Source: Vulcanisaeta sp. JCM 16159
Lineage (GTDB): Archaea; Thermoproteota; Thermoprotei; Thermoproteales; Thermocladiaceae
Direction of reading: 5' to 3'
Length of the DNA stretch: 64,000 nt
NCBI RefSeq assembly: GCF_001316265.1
Contig: NZ_BBDN01000003.1
Coordinates: forward strand, 1-64,000
The position numbers and the translations under genes were made by a program. The notes under the pieces were generated by a model that did no database searches, was not told the origin of the DNA, and saw only the letters and a program-made list of their open reading frames with translations. Shown in pieces: positions 9,165 to 20,530 of this stretch. The first letter of the stretch is position 1. Every line of letters starts with the position of its first letter.

Positions 9165-10252
9165 TCACGTAGTATTACCCATACTCCTTAGCAATTCCTC
9201 ATAATCACTAAGTATAACCCCCTGCAACTGACTGATTGAGTAACCCCTGGAGATTGCCGCAATGGACACACCACCGGCGCCAACCCCCTCCTTCACAAAG
9301 CCACCCTCATAAGCCTTTAAGCCCTCATAGGGCATGTTACCGAAGTCCAGGTTTACGGAGGCCACGGCACATGCGCAATCTCCCTAACAAGGCCTATTAG
9401 GTCCGCAGTCCTATCATTAACTAACCACTTGGTTGTCCCAATGGCCACATTGCTGAGCACATCCTTATACATGTGCTTTATGAACGCGAGGACAGCAGCC
9501 ATTTGGGTACCACCTGCCAGGAGAACCTTGGCGCCTTGCTTTGTAGCGCCAATAGTTATCGCACCAATAGCCAAAATCACTGGGTCGCCAATCCTAGACA
9601 CGGCCTCCAACGGGTCCTCTAACGGCCTATTAATGCCTGCGTTCTTCAAAGCTTCCCTAACAACGGTTATCTTCAAGTCCCTCGGGTTAATAGGCGATGC
9701 GCTGGACATCCTATTCCACGCGTCGTATCCCATGGCCACTAGGAACGCCATTGCCGTGGTAGTCCCCGCGGGTATTGACTCGCCAATAATAATTGCCTTG
9801 CTTATCCTGGCCAAGTTCTCGCCTAGGATTGCGCCATTTTCGAAGACCCTATCAACAACACTGCGATTAATGGCTAGCCCAGTCCTAATGTCCCTACCAG
9901 GCTCGCCCTGCAGGTCAATAATGGGTATGTTCGGCCTAACCCTAGCCCCAGCATTGACGACAAGAACGCCCGCGCCCGTTAGTTTGATTGCGGCCCTGGT
10001 GATCAATGCCGGTGTTGGCTTGCCATCGGGGGTCATGGGTACTATGGGTATTACACGGCACCTACCAAGCAATAGGTATTCGGCATCGGCCGCCGGCGTG
10101 TAGTGGGTTAGCTCGGGTTTGGCCCCGGCGATGGTTATTCCCGGTATTAGGCTCGTGTCTGTGGTACCTATGACTAGGGTGAAGAGGAAGCCCTTACTTA
10201 ACTGCTGCATGTGCTGTGAAATATCGCCTAGATGAACTATCACAGGGTCCAT
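9165..10252 (-). CDS. CobT-like TIGR00303 family protein (one frameshift)
   Basis: Related to nicotinate-nucleotide--dimethylbenzimidazole phosphoribosyltransferase. Glycine-rich family segments are visible: LVIGTTDTSLIPGITIAGA, ESIPAGTTTAMAFLVAMGY, KVLLAGGTQMAAVLAFIKH, and the C-terminal FVKEGVGAGGVSIAA. A -1 break near 9357 separates the last 65 residues. It lies 21 nt downstream of the ketopantoate reductase on the same strand. Precise substrate unproven; cobamide lower-ligand activation is the usual prediction. Confidence 0.8.
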
Positions 10253-10272
10253 AACGAGTTAGGATAAGAATC

Positions 10273-11106
10273 CTACTTATAAGAACTAACCTCCAATGCC
10301 TTGACCAACAACCAAAGCACGTAATTAACAGGAGTATTAACACCAACCTCCCTACCTTAATCACTATGGCTCCGTTTATGTAATCAACCTCAGTCCTCCG
10401 GCGATTCAGCACATCCTGCAACATGGATGATTTATTATCCCTAGTGGTCTCAGCAACCCTTAAGGTCTCGACCAATGGATCACTGGGCAGCCTAATGTCC
10501 AGCCTATTAACGACTTCAACGCCCTCCCTAACCACGGCCTCCGCCAGCGCCCTCGCATTGGAATCCTCGAGAATTACGCCATTTCTAGCCCTCAGAATGG
10601 CCGTTACTGGGTTAATGGCTGCGTTAACAAGCACCTTCAACCACCTGTAGGCTCAACATCATTAACCACCCTGACATTAGCGCCCCCGGCCTTTAGGCGT
10701 CGGCAACCTCACTCACGGAACTCGGCAGTATTACCTCACCAACGCCCCTGACCTCAACCGTCCCTTCACTCCTCGTAACACCATACGTGATAACTGCACC
10801 ATAACCAACGCCAAGCCTCTCCCTGATTAATTCAACGCCACCAATTCCGTTTTGAAATACCACGGGGGTATTAACCACCTTATCGATTATGGACTCCGTA
10901 TCGTAAGCCTTAACGGCAATTAGGGTATACTTAACATCACTGGGTAATTTATCGACAAGCCTCACCCTGATCTCATGCTCTCCACCGAATTTAATAAGGT
11001 AACGACTATAGCGGGTCCTCGTCACGACATACGGCACGTAACCAGCATTGTTGAGGAAGTGGGCGAGGAGCATCCCCACACCGCCAAGTCCAATTATTCC
11101 AAACAT
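10273..11106 (-). CDS. panE: Ketopantoate reductase PanE/ApbA (three frameshifts)
   Basis: NAD(P)H-dependent reduction of ketopantoate to pantoate. N-terminal Rossmann loop GIIGLGGVGMLLAHFL, then LIAVKAYDTE, VFQNGIGG. The C-terminal domain has WLKVLVNAAINPVTA with the conserved Lys and Asn. I can join the frames at about 10697 (ADA to KAGGANVRVVND), 10650 (DVE to YRWLK) and 10350 (VGR to EVGVNTPVNY), ending at TAG 10273. The ATG is preceded by GTG at 11109. Leads the operon with the TIGR00303 gene. Confidence 0.88.
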
Positions 11107-11157
11107 CACTAATTCGCGGTTAACCCTTAAAAATAAACGTTATACACGCGATAGTTC

Positions 11158-11809
11158 GTGAGGGTTATCGAGATATTTAGGTCCTGGCAGGGCGAGGGCC
11201 CCAATGCGGGTAAGGAGCCGTCTTCCTAAGACTGGCCTTTTGCAACCTAAGGTGTTCGTGGTGTGACACTAAATATTCGTGGCTTGGTGGAACCGAAATG
11301 AGTATTCACGACGTATATGATGCCCTGATGAAGACCGCCGGTGATGTAAGGCACTTGGTGGTGACCGGTGGTGAACCGCTTTTATGGCGTCGAGAATTAC
11401 TTCCACTGTTGAGCCTTGTTAAGGCCCGAGACTTCTTTGTGGAGGTTGAGACGAATGGCACGCTTAGGCCTAGTGAGCTCGTTAAATACGTCGATGAGTT
11501 TAACGTGTCACCTAAGCTATCTAACTCAGGCGTTTCAGTAAGGCTTAGGATTAATGAGTTGGCCATTAGGGATTTCGTGACCAGCGGCAAGGCTGTCTTT
11601 AAGTTCGTTGTTGATAAGTCCGGGGATATTAATGAGGTCCTTTGGTTTATTAATAAATTCGATATACCACGTGATAAGGTCTACTTAATGAGTCAGTGTA
11701 CGACCCGTGAGGAGTGCATTGCCAAGGATGAGGTATTACCAAGCCCATGGCCATAAAGCTCGGCGTTAATTACACACCGAGACTCCACATTTTAGCGGGG
11801 TTTAGGTGA
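11158..11809 (+). CDS. queE: 7-carboxy-7-deazaguanine synthase QueE (two frameshifts)
   Basis: Radical SAM enzyme of 7-deazaguanine (archaeosine) synthesis. GTG start: VRVIEIFRSWQGEGPNAGKE; after a break near 11218 follows FLRLAFCNLRCSWCDTKYSW with the CX3CX2C cluster motif. Then VTGGEPLLW, VEVETNGTL, NVSPKLSNSG, FKFVVD. A second break near 11737 leads to the family C-terminus KLGVNYTPRLHILAGFR. Upstream of GAT-queC in the same pathway. Confidence 0.92.
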
Positions 11810-11888
11810 AGGGTTCTGATACATAAATGTAATCAAAAACTGACAAAAGCAACTAAGGCTTAAATATACATGCAGAGCCCAGGTCAGG

Positions 11889-13377
11889 ATGTGCACCATC
11901 GGTGGGGTGCTAATCTTTGGCGATGAGTTAGATAGGGATAGGGCTAGTAGGATTGAGGAGGTTTTGAGGATGATCATTGTTAAGGGCGAGGAGAGAGGTC
12001 GTGATAGCTTCGGTATTGTTGCCTTGGATAAAAACGGCGAATTAAGTGTGTTCAAGAGCAGGGATAGACCGAGCATTGCCGTGAATAAAATGCCCAGAAT
12101 TATCAATGAGAATACCGTGGCCGCAATATTCAACAGCAGGGCCGAGCCAACGACGGAGTATGTAAAGGCCAAGATAGAGGATGACATACAGCCAATGATT
12201 GGTGAGCACGTGGTAGTGGCGCATAACGGTACGATAGCCAACGACAAGGACCTGGAGACTAGGTTCAACCTGACCCGTAGGTCTAGGATCGATACGGCAA
12301 TACTACCGCCATTACTTGAGAGGTTTTGGGATGGGTCACTGAATGGGCTTAGGGATGTGTTGATTAACTACGTCATTGGCAGTTACGCACTGGCGATAAT
12401 GGATACCCGTAGGCCCAGCAAGGTTTGGCTCGCCACAAACTTCAAGCCGCTTTACATGGCCTGGTACAGCGACTTGAAGGCTCTATTCTTCGCGAGCCTA
12501 GATGATTACTTAATTGATAGCCAAAATAGGCCCATTTGGGACATGCCGGTCATAAAGCGTGTCGAGCCTTATACGGCTATGGAGATTGGGGTTGACGGTA
12601 CTTGGTCCACGGTTTCGCTGAGGAGGGAGGAGCAGGTAGAAGAAGGAGGGTTCTTGTGATAGCTAGTGGAGGCCTTGACTCAACCACAGCGGCGACGCAC
12701 TTGCTTAAGCAGGGCTACGATGTTGCATTACTGCACTTTAACTATGGGCATAGGGCTGAGACCCAGGAGGACAAAGCCATTAAGAGGATTGCGGAGTTCC
12801 TTGGCGTTCCATTGCTCGAGGTGAACATGGACTTCTTCAAGGTGGTTAGGCACTCGCCACTCCTTGGTGATGGAGAGATTAATAGGGTTGATGAGGGCAG
12901 GGAGGGCGCGGAATTCGCGCATGAGTGGGTTCCCGCCAGGAACTTCGTATTCATTGCCCTAGCCACGGCCATAGCGGAGGCCTACGGCTACGACTACATA
13001 GCCACGGGCATTAACCTAGAGGAGGCCGGCGCTATCCTGACAATGAGATGGAATTCATAAGGCTTCTCAATAAGGTGATGCCCTATGCCGTTGGCCCCAA
13101 TAAGCACGTGGAGTTATTAATGCCCGTGGGGCACTTAGTTAAGCATGAAATCGTTAAGCTAGGCCTCGAGATCGGCGCGCCGCTTCATCTGACCTGGAGT
13201 TGCTATGACAATGGGGAAAGGCACTGCGGCAGGTGTGGGCCGTGTTACATGAGGAGGTGGGCGTTCAGGATAAATGGCATTAAAGACCCCGTGGAGTACG
13301 ACTTACCGAGCGAGGTTGAGGAGGAGTTTTGGAGGGGTACGAAGCCGTATGAAATCCCTAAAAGGCCAAGTGATTAG
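11889..13377 (+). CDS. GAT-QueC fusion, archaeosine synthesis (two frameshifts)
   Basis: Residues 1-250 are a class II glutamine amidotransferase with the nucleophile Cys2 ([11 protein letters not shown]) and AHNGTIAND. Residues about 255-490 are QueC: P-loop [27 protein letters not shown], and Zn ligands [15 protein letters not shown]. Breaks near 12640 (domain junction, REEQVEE to RRVLVIAS) and 13045. GAT-QueC fusions are known in Crenarchaeota as an alternative archaeosine-forming enzyme replacing ArcS, amidating preQ0 in tRNA. The two halves are one gene, since the junction needs only one base. Confidence 0.9.
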
Positions 13378-13421
13378 TGCGTTGTGTCTGGTTTTAAACC
13401 TAGTGCTGGAAAATTAAGTTA

Positions 13422-13904
13422 ATGAGTGTTAAGGTTGGTAGAATTAAGTATGGGAGTTTCGCCTATGTTGGTAGGATAGGGGTGAGGTTGGGTGGCCGTG
13501 AGGTTGAGGATAAGGGTGGGGAACAAGGCGATGGAGGAGGTGGCGCTACTCAATAGTGTTTTTAAGGCGCCCACGCCACAATTACTAATACCAATAAGTA
13601 CTGCGAAGACCCTTGGTCTCTGGCCACCCACTGAGGATGCCAGGGAGGTTAGGGTTGACACGGCTGGCGGGCCATTAAACGCGTGGTTTTACCCGAGAAT
13701 AGCAACCGTTAAGGTTATTGCAGGCGACGCTGAGTCTAGGGAGGTATTAGTCGTCGACGCCTTAGTTTCGTCATTAGCTGATGAGCCATTAAATGAACGA
13801 CTTACTTGCTGATGAGTTAGAGATGGTCGTTGAATCCTTCGGTAGAGGATTGTAGGGTCAGAAGCGATCCATCGGGTAAGTTAAGGTTCTCGGAAATAAG
13901 GCGG
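13422..13904 (+). CDS. Small beta-rich protein, retropepsin-like at best (three or more frameshifts)
   Basis: Reconstructed from MSVKVGRIKYGSFAYVG through RLRIRVGNKAMEEVALLNSVFKAPTPQLLIP, RVDTAGGPLNAWFYPRIATVKVI, EVLVVDALV and, after breaks near 13790 and 13850, NDLLADELEMVVESFGRGL and WRVRSDPSGKLRFSEIRR. Strand pattern and spacing resemble the small archaeal clan AA (retropepsin-like) proteins, but the catalytic DTG is replaced by LNS. Function unknown; follows GAT-queC by 44 nt. Confidence 0.45.
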
Positions 13905-14112
13905 TAATTTCACCAGCGCCTTTTCATAGCCATGGCCGTGGCTAACCATATCATTGATTACCCGGCTCATCATCCTTGCCCATAAATATGGAAATTAACC
14001 AGGTACGGCGTGGCGGCAAGCTCCATATTCCTAGTCGCAGTTACGTTGGTGAATTGATGCAGTATTTTATCGTTATATTATTATATTGTATTAATAACGA
14101 TTCTATTACATT
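13905..14112. other. Convergent intergenic region with AT-rich hairpin
   Basis: Between two convergent genes (orphan protein and purK). No convincing gene. ATCGTTAT (14069-14076) and ATAACGAT (14094-14101) form an 8-bp inverted repeat in an AT-rich setting next to the purK stop. It may act as a transcription end for either side, with low certainty. Confidence 0.3.
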
Positions 14113-15236
14113 TTACGCGGAGTCCCACGGTGGGACGTATTTATCTACTTCATTACCATACACAATACCCAGCACCTCATTGACCCTTTTCCTCAACTCG
14201 CTGGTGTTGTCGGCCACTATGTTTGCGTGGCCCATCTTACGCCTTGGCCTAACTCCGGCTTTACCATACCACCAGACGCTGGTTCCGGGTACCGCCAGTA
14301 CCCTTTTGATAATCTCCTCACTATAAGGTACGCCTAGCATGTTTACTATGCCTGATGGCTTTAGCAGCGTAGTGGGCCCCAGCGGCATGTCCAGGACCGC
14401 CCTCACGTGATTCTCGAATTGACTCACCGCCGCGCCCATTAATGTCCAATGCCCTGAGTTATGGACACGGGGTGCAAATTCGTTAATCAACACCTCCCCA
14501 CTCCTCGTTATGAAGAACTCAACCGTGAGAGCCCCAACGTGATTTAAGGCTTCGGCGAGCTTTATGGCTATTTCCCTAATCTTACTTGCAACCTCCTCAT
14601 TTATCTCCGCAGGGGCTATGCTATATAGGAGGATTCCATTGTAGTGGTAATTCTCGGTTACGGGGTATGTGAGGACCTCACCGCCGCTAGATCTAACAAG
14701 CACTATCGAAACCTCTTTATGAATATTCACAAACTCCTCGGCCAATAATGGGAACTTCCTGGGCACTTTACTTAAGTTATCCCTACCCATCACGTAGTAC
14801 TGGCCCTTTCCATCATAGGCACCCTGGGGTTCCTTGAAAACTACCCTCCCAAACTGCTCAAAGGCCCTATCCACGTCCTCAGGGCTATTAATTATCATGA
14901 AATGAGGCACTGGGAATCCGTGATCCCTAAGGAATGTCTTCTCGCGAATCTTGTCCTGCTTTAGCCATATCGTTAGCGAATTAGGCTTAACTTGCCGAGT
15001 GATTCGGCAGTACTTACCGCGAGAGGGTTCACGTGCTCGAATTCGAAAGTGACTACGTCGGATTTATCCACTAGCTCCTTCCATGAACCACTGAAGTACT
15101 TACCATCAGCCACGCCTAGTGCAGGTGCATCCGGGTTTTCGTCATGTACGAGGAATTTAATGCCTAGTTTCTTACTCTCTAAAATCATCATCAAGCCCAG
15201 TTGTCCACCACCTAGGATACCTAATACCCTACTCAT
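14113..15236 (-). CDS. purK: N5-carboxyaminoimidazole ribonucleotide synthetase PurK (one frameshift)
   Basis: ATP-grasp enzyme converting AIR, bicarbonate and ATP to N5-CAIR. N-terminus [38 protein letters not shown] (ATP-binding lysine and glycine loop); [32 protein letters not shown]. Break near 14960. Downstream of purE on the same strand with a 4-nt overlap, so the pair CAIR synthetase/mutase is coupled. Confidence 0.93.
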
Positions 15237-15718
15237 AGGTTAAGCACCGTGTTCAGCACATCATTCTTCATGGATTCCATTAATTCAATCACCCTGGCCC
15301 TGACGCTTGGGTATTTAATACCAAGTATCCTCGCGGCCAGCAATGCGGCGTTCTTGGCACTACCTATGGCAACGGTAGCCACTGGAGTGCCAAAGGGCAT
15401 CTGTACTATTGATAGTAATGAGTCAAGCCCATTCAAGTGCTTGCTTGGTATTGGTACGCCAATTACTGGCAAGGGCGTCAGTGATGCAGTCATACCCGGT
15501 AGGTGAGCTGCGCCGCCGGCGCCGGCTATTATTACCTCTAAGCCTCTGTCGGGTGCCGTCTTTGCGTATTCGAACATGAGTTCCGGCGTTCTATGGGCCG
15601 AGACCACCCTGGCCTCGTTGGGTATGCCTAATTGATCGAGCAATTCCACGGCCTCCCTCATCACGTCCCAGTCATTTTTACTGCCCATTATCACCCCAAC
15701 CAGCGGTTTTGTGTTCAT
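15233..15718 (-). CDS. purE: N5-CAIR mutase PurE
   Basis: Class I PurE converting N5-CAIR to CAIR. 161 residues, intact. Signatures [82 protein letters not shown]. First gene of purE-purK, divergent from purL across an 88-nt region with two ATTGTTTAA sites. Confidence 0.97.
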   Translation of the reverse strand: MNTKPLVGVIMGSKNDWDVMREAVELLDQLGIPNEARVVSAHRTPELMFEYAKTAPDRGLEVIIAGAGGAAHLPGMTASLTPLPVIGVPIPSKHLNGLDSLLSIVQMPFGTPVATVAIGSAKNAALLAARILGIKYPSVRARVIELMESMKNDVLNTVLNL

Positions 15719-15806
15719 TATGATTAATTGTTTAAAGAAAATTTTAAAAGTCTTTTTTTCATTATTAACCTAGTATGTCCGTGTATTGTTTAAATAAAAA
15801 AATTAA
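15719..15806. promoter_or_regulatory. purE/purL divergent control region, two ATTGTTTAA sites
   Basis: Exact ATTGTTTAA at 15727-15735 (close to the purE start) and 15785-15793 (close to the purL start). Each is followed by an A/T-rich TATA-like stretch. The same 9-mer, or its reverse complement, is in the purC/purD and purS control regions. Probable purine-pathway operator. The CTTTTTTTC run at 15751-15759 lies between them. Confidence 0.6.
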
Positions 15807-17999
15807 ATGGTGACCGACACCATGCCCCTTAACGATAATGAGAAGTCAATAATTAGGAGGTTCCTAGGGAGAGAGCCAACTCAGGCTGAGTGGCTTGTGT
15901 TTGAGGCTGAGTGGAGCGAGCATTGCTCATACAAAAGCAGTAGGAGGTTCCTCAAGTTACTGCCCAGTAAGGCACCGCATGTGATTAGGGGGCCTGGGCT
16001 TGATGCGCCGCTAATTCGCGTGGGAAACCTAGTGGTTAGTTTCAAGATAGAGAGCCATAACCACCCATCCGCCGTGGACCCTTACAACGGCGCTGCAACG
16101 GGCGTTGGCGGCATTGTGAGAGATATACTAACCACGGGCTTAAGGCCTATAGTATTAATGGACAACCTACACTTCGGCCTATTTAATAATCCTCACTCCC
16201 AGTGGTTAATGAGGAATGTTGTTAGGGGCATCTCAGATTATGGGAATAGGATTGGGGTACCCGTGGTCGCCGGTGAGGCGTGGTTTGATGAGTCGTTCAC
16301 CACGAACCCGATAGTCCTAGTAACGTGTGTTGGCGTAGGCAGACTGGAGGACGCAATACTCGGTGAGGCAAGCCCTGGCGACTTAGTCCTGGTCATAGGC
16401 AATGACGTGGGTAGGGATGGGATGCTTGGCAGCTCTTTTGCATCTAAGGTCCTGGACAGGGATAGAGATGAAATAGGCGCTGTGCAGGTCGGTAACCCAT
16501 TGCTTGAGAAGCTGCTGATCGATGTTGTGATCGAGTTAAGAAGCCGTAGGTTAATTAAGGCGATAAAGGACGTGGGCGGTGGAGGATTAGCCACAGCACT
16601 CAGTGAGCTAGCTGATCAATTCGGACTTGGTATTGAGATTCACCTGGATAGAATTAGGACTAGGGAGGCCATGACACCCGAGGAGATCCTGGTCTCAGAG
16701 TCCCAGGAGAGGTTGGTGATCGTGGTAAGTAGAGACGCCCTTAATGAAGTCGAAGATGTATTGAGGAGGTACGGTGTCGGTTATGACATAGTAGGTACGT
16801 TGACGGACAATGACGGGTTTACGGCTATTACGGTAATGACAAAATCATCGACTTACCCATCAAGTTCATCACCCATGCACCAGAGACTAATTATGACGCA
16901 AAGGAGCCACAGTACCTAAGCAAATTAAGGATAATGCCAGAGTTACCCGAGACGCCACTTGATAAGGCATTAACTAAGATACTAAGTAGCCCAAACATTG
17001 CGTCTAAGGAGCCCATATTCAGCCTTTACGATTACGAGGTCGGCGTTAGGACCGTGATTAAGCCAGGCAGGGCCGGCGCGGCGGTGCTTAGGTTCCTTGA
17101 TATTAATGGGGGTGATGGTAAGTTGGGGATTGCGGTGAAGGCCGACGCTAACCCAAGGCATTCACTCCTTGACCCGTTCATTGGGGCCGCCAATTCCTTG
17201 GCCAAGGCCTATAGGAACGTGGTAGCCGTCAGTGCGGAGCCCCTGGCTGCTGTCGATTCGATAAACGTAGGCAATCCCGAGAAACCTGATAGGTACTGGT
17301 ACTTCGTGAACTCAGTACTGGGGCTTTCCTGGATGGCGCGGGAGCTAGGCGTGCCAATAGTTGGTGGTAAGGTCAGCTTCTATAACGAGGACGTTAATGG
17401 AAACGTGATCAAGCCCGTGGTAGCCGTTGCCGTGTTGGGCCAGGTGAATGATGTTGATAAGGTTGTCGATGGCGGGCTCATCGGTGGTGGGTCAATAATA
17501 ATCATAGGTAATACATCGGCTGAAATGGGTGGGTCTGAGTACCTATATGCAGTTCACGGCATAGTCAGGGGCATACCACCAAGCCAAGGCCGAGAGATGA
17601 AGTTAAAAACTCGAGGACGATCCTTAAACTAGTCCAAGAAGGCTTGGTGAACGCCTCGATGGATGTTGGCGTTGGTGGATTATTAACCACATTAAGTAAG
17701 ATGGCCCTAATTAACGGGGTTGGCTTCAACATCGACTATCCAGGGTACCAACCGATGAATGCGGTATTGACCCAACGGTGCTGGCGTTCTCCGAGACCAA
17801 CGCGAGGTATATTGTTGAGGTTAGAAATGAGGATATTGATAAGGCAACGAGCATTCTCACCAACCTAGGCGTGCTATTTTCAGTAATAGGCAGTTCAGGT
17901 GGTGACTACGTAATAGTCCGCTGGGGCGACCATAAATTAATGACCCTAAAATTAGATGACTTGAAGGCCGCGTACAACTCATTATGGGGTGCGTCATGA
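15807..17999 (+). CDS. purL: Phosphoribosylformylglycinamidine synthase large subunit PurL (three frameshifts)
   Basis: ATP-dependent amidation of FGAR to FGAM, with PurS and PurQ. Motifs: FEAEWSEHCSYKSSRRFLK, FKIESHNHPSAVDPYNGAATGVGG split over the first 100 residues, KDVGGGGLATALSELA, ISESQERL-like VSESQERLV, KADANPRHSLLDPF, GGKVSFYNE. Breaks near 16890, 17610 and 17790. About 730 residues, the short archaeal/Gram-positive form. Its TGA overlaps the purF ATG. First gene of purL-purF-purF2-purM. Confidence 0.94.
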
Positions 18000-19319
18000 T
18001 GTGCGGCATATGGGCATTCCTAGGCCTAATGCGGGTAGTTACGTGGTTAAGGTGTCGCCATGGCTAATTCATAGGGGTCAGGAGGGAGTGTCATTCGTAT
18101 GCCGTATAAATGGATCGCTTATTAAGCTAAGTAATCCCTTAACAACAGATTCAACACTATGCCTTGGACATGCCAGGTATAGTACGAGCGGTCCCTATGG
18201 TGTTGAGCTTCAGCCTATCGTGCTTGGTAATGACTTTGCCCTGGTATTTAATGGCACAATAAGTAACTACATCGAATTAGTCAAGAGACTGAGGGATCTC
18301 GGTGTCGATGTTAGGACGAATTATGATGCCTTGGTTTTGGCCCATTACATGAGGGAATTACTTACTAGGCGGGGTATTGATGGCGGTGTTAATGAGCTTT
18401 TCCACACATTACGTGGTGGCTACTCCATAATAACTATTTGGAAGGATTCCCTAATAGTGGTTAGGGATCCCTGGGGCATTAGGCCTCTTGCTATTGGTAG
18501 TGATGGCAATGGCATAGCCATAGCGTCGGAGACGGCGGCGCTCGAGGCGTTGGGTATGAGCTGGCGTGAGGTGGAGCCTGGGAAGGCCCTTGTGCTACGT
18601 GGGTCTGGTAGGGAGTACTGGATCGAGGGTCCTAGGGTTAGGAGAGCCCATTGCGCGCTTGAGTATATTTACTTCCTAAGGCCCGACTCCTACTTCAACG
18701 GTATTAACGTCTATGAGACCAGGCGTAGACTCGGCATGGCGCTAGCCTGTAAGGAGACCACTCACGACGTCGACTTTGTATCACCAATACCCGAGACCGC
18801 TAGAGTTGCGGCGGAGGCCTACGCAAGTGGTATTGGTAAGCCGATTCATGATGTCGTAATTAAGAATAGGTACGTTGGGCGTGGCTTCATTAAGCCGCTA
18901 GGGAAAGGTCTGCGGACATGTATAGCGTGGTTAAGGATGCGGCCAGGGGTGCATCTATAGCCTTGGTTGACGACTCGATCATAAGGGGCGATACCCTTAG
19001 GAAGGTCCTGCCCAAGCTCAGGGCTTCAGGTGCGAGGGCTATCCACGTTAGGGTCTCCTCACCGCCAATTAGGTACCCATGCTTCATGGGCATGGACTTC
19101 CCAACCAGGCGTGAGTTGGTGGCTCACGGTAGGTCAATAGACGAGGTTAGGAAGTACCTCGGTGCAGACTCCCTAATTTACCTAACGGTTGACGAGCTCA
19201 CGAATGCCATTGGAACCACTGAGCTATGTACTGCCTGCTTCACGGGTAATTATCCATTCACGATAAATATTGACGAGACCGAGATAGCATTCGCAAGTGA
19301 TAGGTTATGGGAGCCGTAG
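17999..19319 (+). CDS. purF: Amidophosphoribosyltransferase PurF (two frameshifts)
   Basis: Commits PRPP to purine synthesis. ATG 17999 gives MCGIWAFLG, placing the N-terminal nucleophile Cys directly after Met; the stop of purL overlaps it. Other motifs: LIHRGQEG, CLGHARYSTSG, FNGTISNY, VRDPWGIRPLAIG, the PRPP loop ALVDDSIIRGDT, and TTELCTACFTGNYP. Breaks near 18030 and 18905. About 440 residues. A second, altered copy follows directly. Confidence 0.95.
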
Positions 19320-19321
19320 GG

Positions 19322-20530
19322 ATGGTTGGCGTGATGTCCTTCCACGATGGTTGGGATGTGAGTGAATTACTGAAATACGCAGTACCGGTGCTTAGACATA
19401 GGGGTAATGATGGCTGGGCCGCAATATTCAGTAAAGGTAGTGGACTAACCACGTTTCAGGTTAAGGAGGGAGACAACGCCTTAAGTGGCGAGGCCGGCCT
19501 ATTGTGCCTTAGCACAAACAGTAATTCCAGAGGTGTGGTAAGGTGTGGTGATGCAGATGTTGGGTATTGTCTCGAAGGCCTCGTAATAAGGCCTGGGGAC
19601 GTGTGTAAGCTGATTGGTGGCGAGATCAAGGCCCTCCCTTACACGTCATTGATTGCCTTAACGAGTAACGGCGAATTGATTGCGTACAGACCCATCACTG
19701 GGTTAAGGAACTTGGTTCTCGGCGCGTACGGCTTCGACCTGGCCATGATAACCAACGAGAGCTCAGCCATAGGTGCACTAGGCGGTGATGTGAGGGCGTT
19801 CATAAGGCCTGGATCAATCATTAGAGTCGATAGGTTGAGTCTCTCGATAATAGAGAACCTCAATAATTCCAGGAGTAAGCTATGTGCCGTGGAGTTCATA
19901 TACTATCAAGGCCTGATTCGGAGGTCGATGGTTACTCCGTCTATGAATTCAGGAGGGTATTAGCGAGTAAGTTGGCTAGGAGACTAATGGATGGAATGAA
20001 CAATTTCGATGTTGTTATTGGCATGCCGGAGACGGGCGTGATCTACGGCCTTAAGGTTGCCGAGGCGTTAAGAAAGCCCTTTGAGTACGCCCTCATGAAC
20101 ATCGAGAGGCGCAGGTCAGCCTTGAGAAAGGACCTTATTGATAAGTTATCTTCCATTCATCTAAAGCTCAGCCCAGTCACCAGTGCGGTTAGGGGTAGGA
20201 GAGTCCTTTTAATCGATGATTCGCTACTTACTGGACTATCCATTAAGGAGCATCCCAAGTCCTTAGGCATAGGGCGGGCGTGAGTGAGGTCACGTGGCCA
20301 TAGCTAGCCCAAGGATAGTTAGGTCATGCCCCTACGGCGTCGACATGCCGCCTAATAATCAATTACTCACCAATACTTTCAATGATGAGGATGCCCAGAG
20401 GGTGCTTGAGGTCGATTCATTAACGTGGTTAAGTCTCGAGGACCTATACGAGGCAGCTGACGAGGTGGGTATCGGCAGGGATGGCATATGCACATACTGC
20501 ATGGGTGGTGAGCGTGGGCTGGACCTATGA
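19322..20530 (+). CDS. PurF paralogue lacking the catalytic cysteine (frameshifted)
   Basis: Tandem copy of PurF, starting MVGVMSFHDG where active PurF has MCG. The GATase domain keeps LRHRGNDGWAAIF but has lost the RYSTSG and NGTISNY segments. The phosphoribosyltransferase domain keeps MPETGVIYGLKVAEAL and the PRPP loop LLIDDSLLTGLS, then CPYGVDMPP and CTYCMGGE. Breaks near 19905 and two near 20250. No single dropped base restores Cys2, so the loss looks real. It may be a regulatory or ammonia-using partner of PurF. Its 3' end overlaps purM. Confidence 0.85.

Noticed and set aside
9429-10103. Long plus-strand open frame of 224 codons opposite the CobT-like gene
   Set aside because: It is the shadow of a conserved minus-strand gene; low-complexity Ser/Ala/Leu-rich translation without homology.
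12602-13060. A separate queC gene starting at GTG 12602
   Set aside because: That start overlaps the GAT gene out of frame and gives the unlikely leader [12 protein letters not shown]; one missing base at about 12640 joins GAT to QueC as in the known fusion.
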